In this document: in pieces, positions 14,380-22,224 of the stretch
Layout of the letters: every line of letters starts with the position of its first letter
Position numbering within the stretch: the stretch's first letter is position 1
NCBI GenBank assembly: GCA_043782425.1
Contig: JAYWAM010000354.1
Location: 1-22,245, forward strand
Direction of reading: 5' to 3'
Length of the DNA stretch: 22,245 bases
From: JAYWAM01 sp043782425
Lineage (GTDB): Bacteria > Pseudomonadota > Gammaproteobacteria > Burkholderiales > Usitatibacteraceae
Made by a program: the position numbers and the translations under genes
The notes under the pieces: generated by a model
Told to the model about the DNA's origin: nothing
Seen by the model: only the letters and a program-made list of their open reading frames with translations
Databases searched by the model: none

Positions 14380-15558
14380 ATGACCACACCGCAATTCGGC
14401 ACCCGCGCCATACACGCGGGCCAGCATCCCGACCCCTCCACCGGCGCAGTCATGACGCCGATCTACGCCACTTCGACCTACGCTCAAAGTAGCCCCGGCG
14501 TGCATCAGGGTTACGAATACGCGCGCACCCAGAACCCAACGCGCATGGCGTTCGAGCGCTGCGTGGCGGATCTGGAAAACGGCAAACACGGTTTTGCGTT
14601 TGCCTCGGGCCTGGCGGCCTCGGCGACCATTCTCGATTGTCTCGACAGCGGCAGCCATGTGGTCGCGCTTGATGATTTGTATGGCGGCACTTACCGCCTT
14701 TTTGAGCGCGTGCGCCAGCGTTCCGCGGGGCTGGCATTTACTTTCACCGATATGTCGCAGCGCGCCGCGCTTGAGGCCGCCATCACGCCAGCCACGCGCA
14801 TGATCTGGATCGAGACGCCGAGCAATCCGCTGCTCAAGCTGGTGGACCTTGAAATGGTGGCCGATGTCGCCAAAAAACACGGCATCATCGCGGTGGCCGA
14901 CAACACCTTCGCCACACCGTGGATACAGCGTCCGCTCGAATATGGTTTTGATATCGTGGTGCATTCGGTGACCAAGTATCTCAATGGTCATTCGGATATG
15001 GTCGGCGGTGTCGCCATTGTCGGCGGCAATACCGAGCTGACCGAGAAGCTCACATTTCTGCAAAACGCAGCGGGCGCCATTCTTGGCCCGTTCGACAGCT
15101 TCCTCGCGCTACGCGGCCTCAAGACTTTGCATCTGCGCATGCAGCGCCATTGCGACAGCGCTTTGCACATTGCGCAGTGGCTGTCGCGCCACCCCAAGGT
15201 AGCCAAGGTGCATTATCCCGGTCTGCCCGAGCATCCGCAGCACGCCCTAGCCAAGCGGCAGATGCGAGGGCCTGCCGGATCAACGCCTGGCTCAGCGTTT
15301 GGCGGCATGGTGACAGCGGACCTCAAAGGCGGGCTGGATGAGGCGCGCAGCTTTCTCGAACGCCTAAAAATCTTTGTCTGCGCGGAAAGCCTGGGCGGCG
15401 TAGAAAGCCTGGCTGAGCACCCGGCGATCATGACCCACGCTTCCATCCCGGCGCAAATTCGCAGGCAGCTTGGCATAGGCGACAGCTTGGTGCGGCTGTC
15501 GGTGGGCGTGGAAGATGTGGAGGATTTGGTTGCTGATTTGCAGCAGGCGTTGGGCTGA
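14380..15558 (+). CDS. Cys/Met metabolism PLP enzyme (cystathionine gamma-lyase/synthase type)
   Basis: A 392-residue trans-sulfuration enzyme of the Cys/Met PLP family. Visible hallmarks are YEYARTQNPTR (R49), the PLP-stacking YGGTYR (Y101), ETPSNP, D174 in VADNTFATP, the Schiff-base lysine K199 in HSVTKYLNGHSD, and the C-terminal SLGGVESLAEHPAIMTHAS and VRLSVGVEDVEDL. Sequence alone does not separate cystathionine gamma-lyase from gamma-synthase or O-succinylhomoserine sulfhydrylase; the SLGGVES...MTHAS motif fits the lyase/synthase group. Between RQMRG and FGGM there is an extra segment, PAGSTPGSA, of about eight or nine residues that relatives normally lack. The start at 14380 (MTTPQFGTRAIHAG) is normal for the family; no good ribosome binding site is seen. 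It is convergent with glnD. Confidence 0.9.
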   Translation: MTTPQFGTRAIHAGQHPDPSTGAVMTPIYATSTYAQSSPGVHQGYEYARTQNPTRMAFERCVADLENGKHGFAFASGLAASATILDCLDSGSHVVALDDLYGGTYRLFERVRQRSAGLAFTFTDMSQRAALEAAITPATRMIWIETPSNPLLKLVDLEMVADVAKKHGIIAVADNTFATPWIQRPLEYGFDIVVHSVTKYLNGHSDMVGGVAIVGGNTELTEKLTFLQNAAGAILGPFDSFLALRGLKTLHLRMQRHCDSALHIAQWLSRHPKVAKVHYPGLPEHPQHALAKRQMRGPAGSTPGSAFGGMVTADLKGGLDEARSFLERLKIFVCAESLGGVESLAEHPAIMTHASIPAQIRRQLGIGDSLVRLSVGVEDVEDLVADLQQALG

Positions 15559-15621
15559 ATAGACGCAAAGATACTTCCCAAACAGGGGCAGCGATTGCGC
15601 AGATGCTTACGCACTTTTACA

Positions 15622-18225
15622 TTAGGTGCGCAACGCTTCCAGTAACTCGCTCTCAAGCGCGCGCAACGCGTCGACTTGCCTGAGCTTTTCACTTTCCACG
15701 ATGAAAATATCCTCGGCGCGGTTACCCAGCGTATTGATGCGCGCGTCGTGCAGGCTGACACCGTGCTGCTGAAAACAACGCGCCACACGGTATAGCAGGC
15801 CGGGGCGGTCGGCGGCGATGATGGCGACATTGAAATAGCGGCCCTTGGGTTCGGGCGAGACGGTGACGCTGGTTTCGATGGGAAAATGTTTGACCTGGCG
15901 CGACAGGCGCCCGGTAGTCGGGGCATCGAGCGCGCGTTGCTCGCGGATGCGGTTGCCCAGATCGTTTTCTATCATGGCGATCACCTCGCGGTAATGCCCG
16001 CCGAGATCTTCAGCGCGCCGCGCCCTCGAAAGAATCTGAAAAGTATCAAGCGCGTAGTGGTCGGCAGTGGTGAAGATTTTTGCTGCGGCAATATCGAAAT
16101 GGATGCGCTCGAAAAAGTCGCAGATACGCGCGAACAGACCCTCCTGGTCGGGCGTGTAGATCATCACCTGTATGCCTTCGCCGATGGGTGACAGACGCGC
16201 TTTCACAATCGCCTTGTCGGGCGCGGGGCGCGACCACAGAATGCGCGCGTGCCAGCCGATCTCGGTGGCCTCGAAGCGCTGGAAATAGCTGGCGTCGAGT
16301 TTCTCCCACAGCGCTTTTTCCTTGCCTGGCGTGGGGACATACTGGCGGAAAATACGCAGCGCCTCAATTTTTTTCGCTTCTATCCAGGCTTGCGTGGGCG
16401 CGCGTTCGCCGCGCAACACGCGGCGTGTGAGATTGAAAAGATCTTCAAGCAGCTTGCCTTTCCAGGCGTTCCAGACATGCGGGCTGGTGCCGCGAATATC
16501 GGCGACGGTGAGCAGATAAAGCGCTGCCAGGCGGCGCTCGGTTTCGACCTTGGCGGCGAAGGCGGCGATGACATCGGGATCGCTCAAGTCCTGCTTTTGC
16601 GCAGTGGCCGACATGCCCAGATGATTTTCCACCAACCACACGATCAACTCGGTATCAGCTTCTGAAAGTTCGTGTTTGCGGCAAAAGCGCCGCGCGACGT
16701 GGCCGCCCAGCTCGGAATGGTCCCCGCCGCGACCCTTGGCAATGTCGTGGAACAGCGCGGCGAGCACCAGTGTTTCAGGGCGCTCGAAGGCGTTAATCAA
16801 AGCGCTGCAAAAGGGATATTCATGAGCGAACTCGGCCGCCATGAAACGCCGCAGATTGCGCACCACCATAAGGATGTGCTCGTCCACGGTGTAGACGTGG
16901 AACAGGTCGTGCTGCATCTGTCCGACAATGCGCGCGAACGCCGGAAGGTAGCGCGCCAGCACGCCATAAAGATTCATGAAGCGCAGCACCAGGGTGACGC
17001 GGCGCGGTGCGCGCAGGATTTGCAGGAATCGTTGCCGGTTGACACTGGCATTGCGAAACGCGGCGTCTATCCTGGGCAGCGCACGCCACAGCGCGCGCAA
17101 GGCGCCGGGTGATAAGCCTTCCAGTTCAGGATGCTGCTGCAGGTGCAAAAAAGCCTGGAAAATAGTTGTGGGCGTGCGCGTAAATACCTCGTCATCGAGT
17201 ATGTCGAGTGAAGTTCCGCGCTTGGCGAAATGCTCATCGATAGGCACGAGCTTGACATCGCGCGGCGGCGCGATGCGCGCCCAAAGGTTTTGCAGCAGGA
17301 TGGTATTGAGACGAAAAATGCTTTTTGCGGTGCGGTAATAGCGCTGCATGAGCAGCTCCGAGGCGCGCTTGCTGGCGCTACCGCTGATGCCCATTTCCTG
17401 CGCCAGGCGCGCTTGATGATCGAACACCAGGCGATCCTCGCGCCGCCCCGCAAGGTAATGCAGCCTGATGCGCAAATCCTGAAGTATGCGTTCGTCGGCG
17501 GCGATGCGGCGCGCCTCGGCGCTGGTGACCAGACCCTCGGCCGCCATTTTGCGCCATCCCGGGCCGCAGCCTGCGGCGTCGGCTACCCAGTGGATAGTCT
17601 GCAAATCACGCAGGCCGCCGGGGTTTTCCTTGAGATTGGGTTCGAGTTTCAGGGCGGCGTCGAGCGCGCGCGCGTGGCGGTTGCGTTGTTCGGCCAGCTT
17701 GGCCTGAAAAAAATCGCGCGGCTTAAGATGGCGGCGCACTTGTTTGCGCATATCAGCGAACAGTGCGCCATCGCCGACGATGCTGCGCGTTTCAAGCAGG
17801 CTGGTCAGCACTGTGACATCGCGATCCGCCTCTTCAACGCACTGCGCGATAGTGCGTACGCTGTGGCCCGGCTCCAGGCCACAATCCCACAGCAGCCCGA
17901 CGAAAGGCTCGGCGGCGGCGACGCTGTGCGCTGTCTCAGGCACCAGAATCAGAACGTCGACATCGGAATGCGGAAACAAGCCGCCGCGGCCGTAGCCGCC
18001 CACCGCCACCAGCGTCCAATCTACAGGCAGCGCGCATTGCTTCCACAACGCCGCCAGCATGTCATCAACCAGCTTGGCATGCGCCGCAATCAGACGGTGC
18101 GGTTCAGGCTTGTCGTAGTAGGCGGCTTTAAGCGCGCCGCGCCGCTCGGCCAGCCAGTGACGCCAGCTTGCCGCAGTAGGGGTTGCTTCAGGGTTTAATT
18201 CCATTTCAACAAGCAAGCAGGTCAT
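15622..18225 (-). CDS. glnD: [Protein-PII] uridylyltransferase / uridylyl-removing enzyme
   Basis: About 867 residues, a normal GlnD length. It uridylylates and de-uridylylates PII proteins in response to glutamine, controlling glutamine synthetase and nitrogen gene expression. In order: a nucleotidyltransferase domain with GGYGRGG (about 76-82) and the metal pair in HSDVDVLIL (about 88-90); a helical linker (LKENPGGLRDLQTIHWVADA); an HD domain with LFHDIAKGRGGDHSELG near 490; and two ACT domains, near 690 (DQEGLFARICDFF) and 805 (DRPGLLYRVARCF). All catalytic motifs are intact. ATG 18225 (MTCLLVEM) has GGGGAGAGGGG before it, but that sequence belongs to a hairpin repeat; ATG 18204 (MELNPEA) is the alternative, without a clear ribosome binding site. 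Upstream lies map, also on the minus strand, 350 bases away. Confidence 0.95.
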   Translation of the reverse strand: MTCLLVEMELNPEATPTAASWRHWLAERRGALKAAYYDKPEPHRLIAAHAKLVDDMLAALWKQCALPVDWTLVAVGGYGRGGLFPHSDVDVLILVPETAHSVAAAEPFVGLLWDCGLEPGHSVRTIAQCVEEADRDVTVLTSLLETRSIVGDGALFADMRKQVRRHLKPRDFFQAKLAEQRNRHARALDAALKLEPNLKENPGGLRDLQTIHWVADAAGCGPGWRKMAAEGLVTSAEARRIAADERILQDLRIRLHYLAGRREDRLVFDHQARLAQEMGISGSASKRASELLMQRYYRTAKSIFRLNTILLQNLWARIAPPRDVKLVPIDEHFAKRGTSLDILDDEVFTRTPTTIFQAFLHLQQHPELEGLSPGALRALWRALPRIDAAFRNASVNRQRFLQILRAPRRVTLVLRFMNLYGVLARYLPAFARIVGQMQHDLFHVYTVDEHILMVVRNLRRFMAAEFAHEYPFCSALINAFERPETLVLAALFHDIAKGRGGDHSELGGHVARRFCRKHELSEADTELIVWLVENHLGMSATAQKQDLSDPDVIAAFAAKVETERRLAALYLLTVADIRGTSPHVWNAWKGKLLEDLFNLTRRVLRGERAPTQAWIEAKKIEALRIFRQYVPTPGKEKALWEKLDASYFQRFEATEIGWHARILWSRPAPDKAIVKARLSPIGEGIQVMIYTPDQEGLFARICDFFERIHFDIAAAKIFTTADHYALDTFQILSRARRAEDLGGHYREVIAMIENDLGNRIREQRALDAPTTGRLSRQVKHFPIETSVTVSPEPKGRYFNVAIIAADRPGLLYRVARCFQQHGVSLHDARINTLGNRAEDIFIVESEKLRQVDALRALESELLEALRT

Positions 18226-18226
18226 C

Positions 18227-18252
18227 CCCTCTCCCCGTTTTCGGGGAGAGGG
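18227..18252. repeat. Perfect 10-bp hairpin over the glnD start region
   Basis: CCCTCTCCCC (18227-18236) and GGGGAGAGGG (18243-18252) pair perfectly around a GTTTTC loop. On the minus strand the 3' arm ends two bases before ATG 18225 and includes the only plausible ribosome binding site for that start. It resembles the core of the larger repeats at 11015-11140 and 22108-22224. Confidence 0.8.
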
Positions 18253-18270
18253 CATTAAAAGAGAAAGCGA

Positions 18271-18352
18271 CTCGCGCAAAGACGCGAAGACGCCAAGAAA
18301 AGCAAAATGAAGAATGGGCTAAAAACTTTGCGCCTTTGCGTCTTGGCGCGAG
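18271..18352. repeat. Intergenic inverted repeat (27-bp arms) between map and glnD
   Basis: Arms 18271-18297 and 18326-18352 are complementary at 23 of 27 positions (outer CTCGCGC / GGCGCGAG), with a 28-base spacer. The CTTTGCG(T/C)CTTTGCGTCTTGGCG type is a recurring proteobacterial intergenic repeat. It may form a hairpin in the map-glnD intergenic transcript. The rest of this gap (18353-18576) shows no convincing gene; the small open frames there have no recognisable product. Confidence 0.8.
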
Positions 18353-18576
18353 ATAGGTTTGGTCTTGATGGATTCGTGTAGTTGATTTGAGAGGATAAAC
18401 ATGGCCGATAGCCGCGTAGATATTCGCTTTTGGCGACATAGAAGGGGGTAAAAATGCTCTTTTGTTTTGAAGATGGAATAAGTCGGCGGACATTTTTGAG
18501 GGCTAGGGAGGTTGGGCATTGAACGCAAAATCCGCAGGGCATTGCCGATGCCTTGTCGTTAATCTACACAATCCAA

Positions 18577-19368
18577 TCATCCCGGCGCTACAGGCGTGCC
18601 GACAGACTGGGTGAGAACTTCAAAGCCGCTTTCCGTCACCAGCACGGTATGTTCCCACTGTGCCGACAGGCTGTGGTCGGCGGTGACTATGCTCCAGCCG
18701 TCGCCGAGTTGGCGGATGTCGCGCTTGCCGGCGTTGACCATAGGCTCGACGGTAAAGATCATTCCGCTTTTGAGCGTGACGCCAGTGCCGGGACGGCCGT
18801 AGTGCAGGATCTGCGGCTCTTCGTGGAAATTTTTACCGATGCCGTGGCCGCAGAATTCGCGCACCACACTATAGCCATTGCCCTCGGCGTGCTTCTGGAT
18901 GGCGTGGCCGATGTCGCCCAGGGTGGCGCCGGGCTTGACCATGCGTATGCCGTGCCACATGGATTCAAATGTGCTTTCGCACAGGCGTCTGGCCTGGATC
19001 GAAGGCTCGCCGACAGAGAACATGCGGCTGGTGTCGCCGTGATAACCGTCCTTGATGACGGTCACATCGATGTTGACGATGTCCCCCGGCTTCAATATCT
19101 TGTCGCCCGGTATGCCGTGGCACACCTGGTGATTGACCGACGTGCAGATCGACTTGGGATAGGGGCGGTGCCCCGGCGGCGTGTAGTTGAGCGGCGCCGG
19201 GATGGTTCCTTGCACATTGACCATGTAGTCATGGCACAGCTTGTCGAGTTGCGCGGTGCTGATGCCGGGCTTGACGTGCGGCGTGATGAAGTCCAGCACT
19301 TCGGCTGCGAGCCGACCGGCAACGCGCATTTTTTCGATGTCTTCAGGGTTCTTAAGGGAGATAGCCAC
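18577..19368 (-). CDS. map: Methionine aminopeptidase, type I
   Basis: A 263-residue cytosolic metallopeptidase that removes the initiator methionine from new proteins. All five metal ligands are visible: D101 (VNIDVTV), D112 (HGDTSRMF), H175 (CGHGIGKNFHEE), E208 (IFTVEPM) and E239 (QWEHTVLV), with the substrate-binding H84 in CHGIPGD. There is no N-terminal zinc finger or long extension, as is usual for type Ia. The chosen start is GTG (MAISLKNPEDIEKMR), the only start matching family length. It is preceded by a tandem 15-bp repeat and no clear ribosome binding site. It is divergent from rpsB, the typical arrangement in this group of bacteria. Confidence 0.96.
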   Translation of the reverse strand: MAISLKNPEDIEKMRVAGRLAAEVLDFITPHVKPGISTAQLDKLCHDYMVNVQGTIPAPLNYTPPGHRPYPKSICTSVNHQVCHGIPGDKILKPGDIVNIDVTVIKDGYHGDTSRMFSVGEPSIQARRLCESTFESMWHGIRMVKPGATLGDIGHAIQKHAEGNGYSVVREFCGHGIGKNFHEEPQILHYGRPGTGVTLKSGMIFTVEPMVNAGKRDIRQLGDGWSIVTADHSLSAQWEHTVLVTESGFEVLTQSVGTPVAPG

Positions 19369-19398
19369 AGTGGTTCAGTTCTTAGTGGTTCAGTTCTA
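19369..19398. repeat. Tandem 15-bp direct repeat before map
   Basis: AGTGGTTCAGTTCTT (19369-19383) is followed immediately by AGTGGTTCAGTTCTA (19384-19398), 14 of 15 identical. It occupies the map 5' untranslated region up to the GTG start codon, so copy number could alter the leader length. It looks like a simple slippage duplication. Confidence 0.85.
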
Positions 19399-19446
19399 AA
19401 GCAACGGCAAAGTATAGCAAGAGTGTGGGGTTTTTGACTGCGATCC

Positions 19447-19455
19447 TGCTATAAT
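19447..19455 (+). promoter_or_regulatory. Extended -10 promoter for rpsB-tsf
   Basis: TGCTATAAT gives a perfect TATAAT (19450-19455) with the TGn extension. No good -35 lies 17 bases upstream; a TTGACT at 19434-19439 is too close. The GC-rich discriminator (GCGCGG) just after it is typical of stringently controlled ribosomal promoters. Transcription would start near 19461, leaving a leader of about 117 bases. Confidence 0.65.
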
Positions 19456-19460
19456 GCGCG

Positions 19461-19577
19461 GCTAACTTGTCTCAATTCTGCGGCAAGTTAAATCCGCACA
19501 CTCGCACCGTTAAGGTCCCTGCAATGAAAATTGAAGGGCGCCGCGAGTGGAGGCCAACCTTAACCAGGAGTTTTATT
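19461..19577 (+). promoter_or_regulatory. rpsB 5' leader, candidate S2 autoregulatory RNA
   Basis: The leader between the predicted start and the rpsB ATG is long for a proteobacterial gene. rpsB leaders in related bacteria bind S2 for feedback control of rpsB-tsf (established for E. coli). Here GC-rich complementary runs (GGGCGCC, GCGAG) suggest a structured RNA, but I cannot verify a conserved fold by eye. An open frame runs through it from 19467, but the real start is the ATG with AACCAGGAGTTTTATT. Confidence 0.4.
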
Positions 19578-20327
19578 ATGTCTGTAACCATGCGTGAAAT
19601 GCTTGAGGCGGGAGTCCATTTCGGACATCAAACCCGTTTCTGGAATCCTAAAATGGCGCCGTTCATCTTCGGCGCACGTAACAAAATTCATATTATCAAC
19701 CTTGAGAAGTCGCTGCCGATGTATCAGGACGCGATCAAGTTTGTGCGTCAACTGGCGTCGAAAAAAGGCCAGGTACTGTTCGTCGGCACCAAGCGCCAGG
19801 CGCGTGACATTATAAGGGAAGAAGCCACCCGCGCCAGCATGCCTTACGTCGATCACCGCTGGCTGGGCGGCATGCTCACCAACTTCAAAACGGTGAAAGG
19901 CTCAGTCAAGCGTCTCAAGGACCTTGAGCAAATGGCTCTTGAAGGCGCTTTCGAGCGTCTTACCAAAAAAGAAGGTCTGATGTTCCAGCGCGAGATGGAA
20001 AAACTGGCGCGTTCACTCGGCGGCATCAAGGAAATGGGCGGCGTGCCGGACGCCATGTTCGTCATGGACGTGGGCTATCACAAAATCGCCGTGACCGAAG
20101 CGCGTACGCTCGGCATTCCGGTGATCGGCGTGGTCGATACCAACAACTCGATGGATGGCGTGGACTACATCATTCCCGGCAACGACGATTCGACCCGCGC
20201 CATTCGCCTTTACGCGCGCGGCATCGCCGATGCAGTGCTGGAAGGCAGGAGCCTGGTCATCCAGGAAATGGTCGAGGCGACCACTGAAGAGTTGGTTGAA
20301 GTCATAGACGAAGAAAAAGTGAGTTAA
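19578..20327 (+). CDS. rpsB: 30S ribosomal protein S2
   Basis: A 249-residue S2 protein that joins the 30S subunit late and bridges to S1. The N-terminus MSVTMREMLEAGVHFGHQTR and the run WNPKMAPFIFGARNKIHIIN are diagnostic, as are VDHRWLGGMLTNFKT, GVPDAMFVMDVGYHKIAVTE and DYIIPGNDDSTRAIRLYARG. The frame is open upstream to 19467, but the ATG at 19578, with CCAGGAG upstream, gives the standard length. It is followed by tsf after a 4-base gap, forming the conserved rpsB-tsf operon. Nothing is unusual in the coding region. Confidence 0.98.
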   Translation: MSVTMREMLEAGVHFGHQTRFWNPKMAPFIFGARNKIHIINLEKSLPMYQDAIKFVRQLASKKGQVLFVGTKRQARDIIREEATRASMPYVDHRWLGGMLTNFKTVKGSVKRLKDLEQMALEGAFERLTKKEGLMFQREMEKLARSLGGIKEMGGVPDAMFVMDVGYHKIAVTEARTLGIPVIGVVDTNNSMDGVDYIIPGNDDSTRAIRLYARGIADAVLEGRSLVIQEMVEATTEELVEVIDEEKVS

Positions 20328-20331
20328 ACAA

Positions 20332-21246
20332 ATGGCCGAAATTACCGCCAGCATGGTGAAAGAACTGCGCGAAAAAACCGACGCGCCGATGATGGAATGC
20401 AAGAAGGCCCTGACCGAATCGCAGGGCGACCTCGCCAAAGCGGAAGAAATTTTGCGTGTGAAGCTCGGCAACAAGGCGAGCAAGGCTGCGGGGCGCGTTG
20501 CGGCTGAAGGCATGGTCGCGCTGCACCTTTCCGCCGACCGCAAGCTGGGCGCCATGGTCGAGCTCAATTGCGAAACCGATTTTGTCGCCAAGAACGACGA
20601 TTTTCAGGCGTTCGCCAAACAGCTCGCCGAGTTAGTGGCAAGCAGCAATCCCGCTGACATCGATGCGCTTTCTGCGCTCCCCGCAGGCGGCGGCAGTGTG
20701 GAACAAATGCGCAAGGCCTTGATCGGCAAGATCGGCGAGAACCTTTCGCTGCGCCGCTTCGTGCGTATCCAGGCCAAGGGTGCATTGACTTCTTATATTC
20801 ATCCCGGCGCCAAGATTGGTGTATTGGTGGACATTACAGGTGGCGATGCAACGCTGGCCAAGGATATTGCCATGCATGTGGCTGCGGCCAAGCCCAAGGC
20901 GTTGGATGGCTCGGGTGTAAGCGCCGATCTGATAGCAACTGAACGCCGCGTCGCTTTAGAAAAGGCCAGAGAAGCGGGCAAACCCGAGGCGATGCTGGAT
21001 AAAATCGCCGACGGCAGCGTACAGAAATTTCTCAAGGAAGTGGCGCTCATCAGCCAGTCGTTTGTAAAAGACGACAAGCTGACGATTGAAGCCCTGCTTA
21101 AATCCAAGGGCGCCGCGATTAACTCTTTTTCGCTCTTTATCGTCGGCGAAGGCATCGCCAAGAAAGTAAACGACTTTGCGGCAGAGGTGGCGGCGCAGAC
21201 CGCAGCGGCCAAGAAGAAGGAAGAGGAAGAGAAGGAACCCAACTAA
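20332..21246 (+). CDS. tsf: Elongation factor Ts
   Basis: A 304-residue nucleotide-exchange factor for EF-Tu. The N-terminal domain shows MAEITASMVKELREKTDAPM followed by the MECKKALTE helix. The key interaction motif ETDFVAKNDDF is intact at about 81-91. The core subdomains and IALISQSFVKDDKLTIE-like segment (here VALISQSFVKDD) follow. The C-terminus carries an extra charged tail (AAAKKKEEEEKEPN) slightly longer than usual. Translation is likely coupled to rpsB, since the gap is 4 bases and no strong ribosome binding site is seen. Confidence 0.98.
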   Translation: MAEITASMVKELREKTDAPMMECKKALTESQGDLAKAEEILRVKLGNKASKAAGRVAAEGMVALHLSADRKLGAMVELNCETDFVAKNDDFQAFAKQLAELVASSNPADIDALSALPAGGGSVEQMRKALIGKIGENLSLRRFVRIQAKGALTSYIHPGAKIGVLVDITGGDATLAKDIAMHVAAAKPKALDGSGVSADLIATERRVALEKAREAGKPEAMLDKIADGSVQKFLKEVALISQSFVKDDKLTIEALLKSKGAAINSFSLFIVGEGIAKKVNDFAAEVAAQTAAAKKKEEEEKEPN

Positions 21247-21378
21247 ATGGGTCTTGTTCCGTTGAGAATTCAATAGCGCTCTGGAATAGCAGCGTATAGG
21301 GTGAGTCAGGCTGAAGGCGGTAACTGGTCGTCTTGCTTTAAGGTGTCATAGCCAAACTGAGGATGGAGTCCAAACCGA

Positions 21379-22101
21379 ATGAGCGCCGTCAAACCCAAAT
21401 ACAGCCGTATCCTCCTCAAGCTTTCCGGCGAAGCATTGATGGGCGACGACGCCTTCGGCATCAATCGCGCCACCATCGAGCGCATCGTCTCTGAGGTGAA
21501 AGGTGTTGCCGCCCTCGGCGTGCAGATCGGTATTGTCATCGGTGGCGGCAATATTTTCCGTGGCGTATCGCAAGGCGCGGCGGGGATGGATCGCGCCACC
21601 GCCGATTACATGGGCATGCTCGCCACCGTCATCAACGCCCTGGCGTTGCAGGATGCGCTACAGAAGGCCGGCCTGACGCCGCGCGTGCAGTCGGCCATCA
21701 ATATCGAGCCGGTGGTAGAGCCCTACATTCGCGGCAAAACCATGCGCTATCTGGAAGAAGGCAAAGTGGTAATTTTTGCCGCCGGCACCGGCAACCCGTT
21801 TTTCACCACCGACACCGCGGCGGCATTGCGCGGGCGCGAAATGGAAGCCGACATCGTCCTCAAAGCCACCAAGGTTGACGGCGTTTATACCGACGACCCC
21901 AACAAGAACCCGGCCGCGACGCGTTATGACAAGATCACTTTCGATGAAGCCATAATCAAGCATCTTAAAGTCATGGATGCGACAGCTTTGGCGCTATGTC
22001 GTGACCAGAAATTGCCTATTTGTGTATTTAGCATCTTCAAGACCGGCGCGCTGAAACGCGTTGTCATGGGCGAAGACGAGGGCACGCTGGTACACTCGTA
22101 A
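21379..22101 (+). CDS. pyrH: UMP kinase
   Basis: A 240-residue hexameric UMP kinase of the amino-acid-kinase fold, converting UMP and ATP to UDP in the cytosol. Motifs are KYSRILLKLSGEALMG at the N-terminus, GIVIGGGNIFRG, MDRATADYMGMLATVINALA, GTGNPFFTTDTAAALRGREM and VDGVYTDDPNKNP. Length is standard. ATG 21379 is preceded by GGATGGAG about ten bases upstream. It follows tsf after 132 bases that hold no gene, probably with its own promoter or by read-through. The usual next gene, frr, would lie beyond the window; the repeat at 22108-22224 separates them. Confidence 0.97.
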   Translation: MSAVKPKYSRILLKLSGEALMGDDAFGINRATIERIVSEVKGVAALGVQIGIVIGGGNIFRGVSQGAAGMDRATADYMGMLATVINALALQDALQKAGLTPRVQSAINIEPVVEPYIRGKTMRYLEEGKVVIFAAGTGNPFFTTDTAAALRGREMEADIVLKATKVDGVYTDDPNKNPAATRYDKITFDEAIIKHLKVMDATALALCRDQKLPICVFSIFKTGALKRVVMGEDEGTLVHS

Positions 22102-22107
22102 ATTGTA

Positions 22108-22224
22108 TTATTGAGAATTCCGAAATTAGTGACAGCCCACCCTCACCCCAGCCCTCTCCCGCCCAGGCGGGAGAGGGAGTTTTCTCCCTCTCCACCGGAA
22201 CGGGGGAGAGGGTCGGGGTGAGGG
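22108..22224. repeat. GC-rich inverted repeat element, second copy
   Basis: Outer arms 22140-22160 and 22204-22224 pair at 19 of 21 positions and enclose an inner hairpin (CTCTCCCGCC...GGCGGGAGAG). The left flank TTATTGAGAATTCCGAAATT (22108-22127) matches 17 of 20 bases before the copy at 11015-11140. It starts seven bases after the pyrH stop, so it may end the transcript or stabilise the 3' end. Confidence 0.85.

Noticed and set aside
14317..15063. 248-codon minus-strand frame opposite the PLP enzyme
   Set aside because: Shadow of a well-supported enzyme; no motifs.
15595..15633. Short TTGCGCA / TGCGCAA pair between the convergent PLP-enzyme and glnD genes as a terminator
   Set aside because: Stem of only 7 bp with a long loop, no T-run, and it overlaps the glnD 3' end.
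17230..18198. 322-codon plus-strand frame within glnD
   Set aside because: Fully antisense to the conserved nucleotidyltransferase part of glnD; product has no recognisable domain.
18400..18450. 16-codon frame MADSRVDIRFWRHRRG with a good GAGAGG leader
   Set aside because: Too short, ends at once, and has no recognised relatives; likely chance.
18553..19437. 294-codon plus-strand frame opposite map
   Set aside because: Antisense to a gene with all catalytic residues intact; long only because of GC-rich codon bias.
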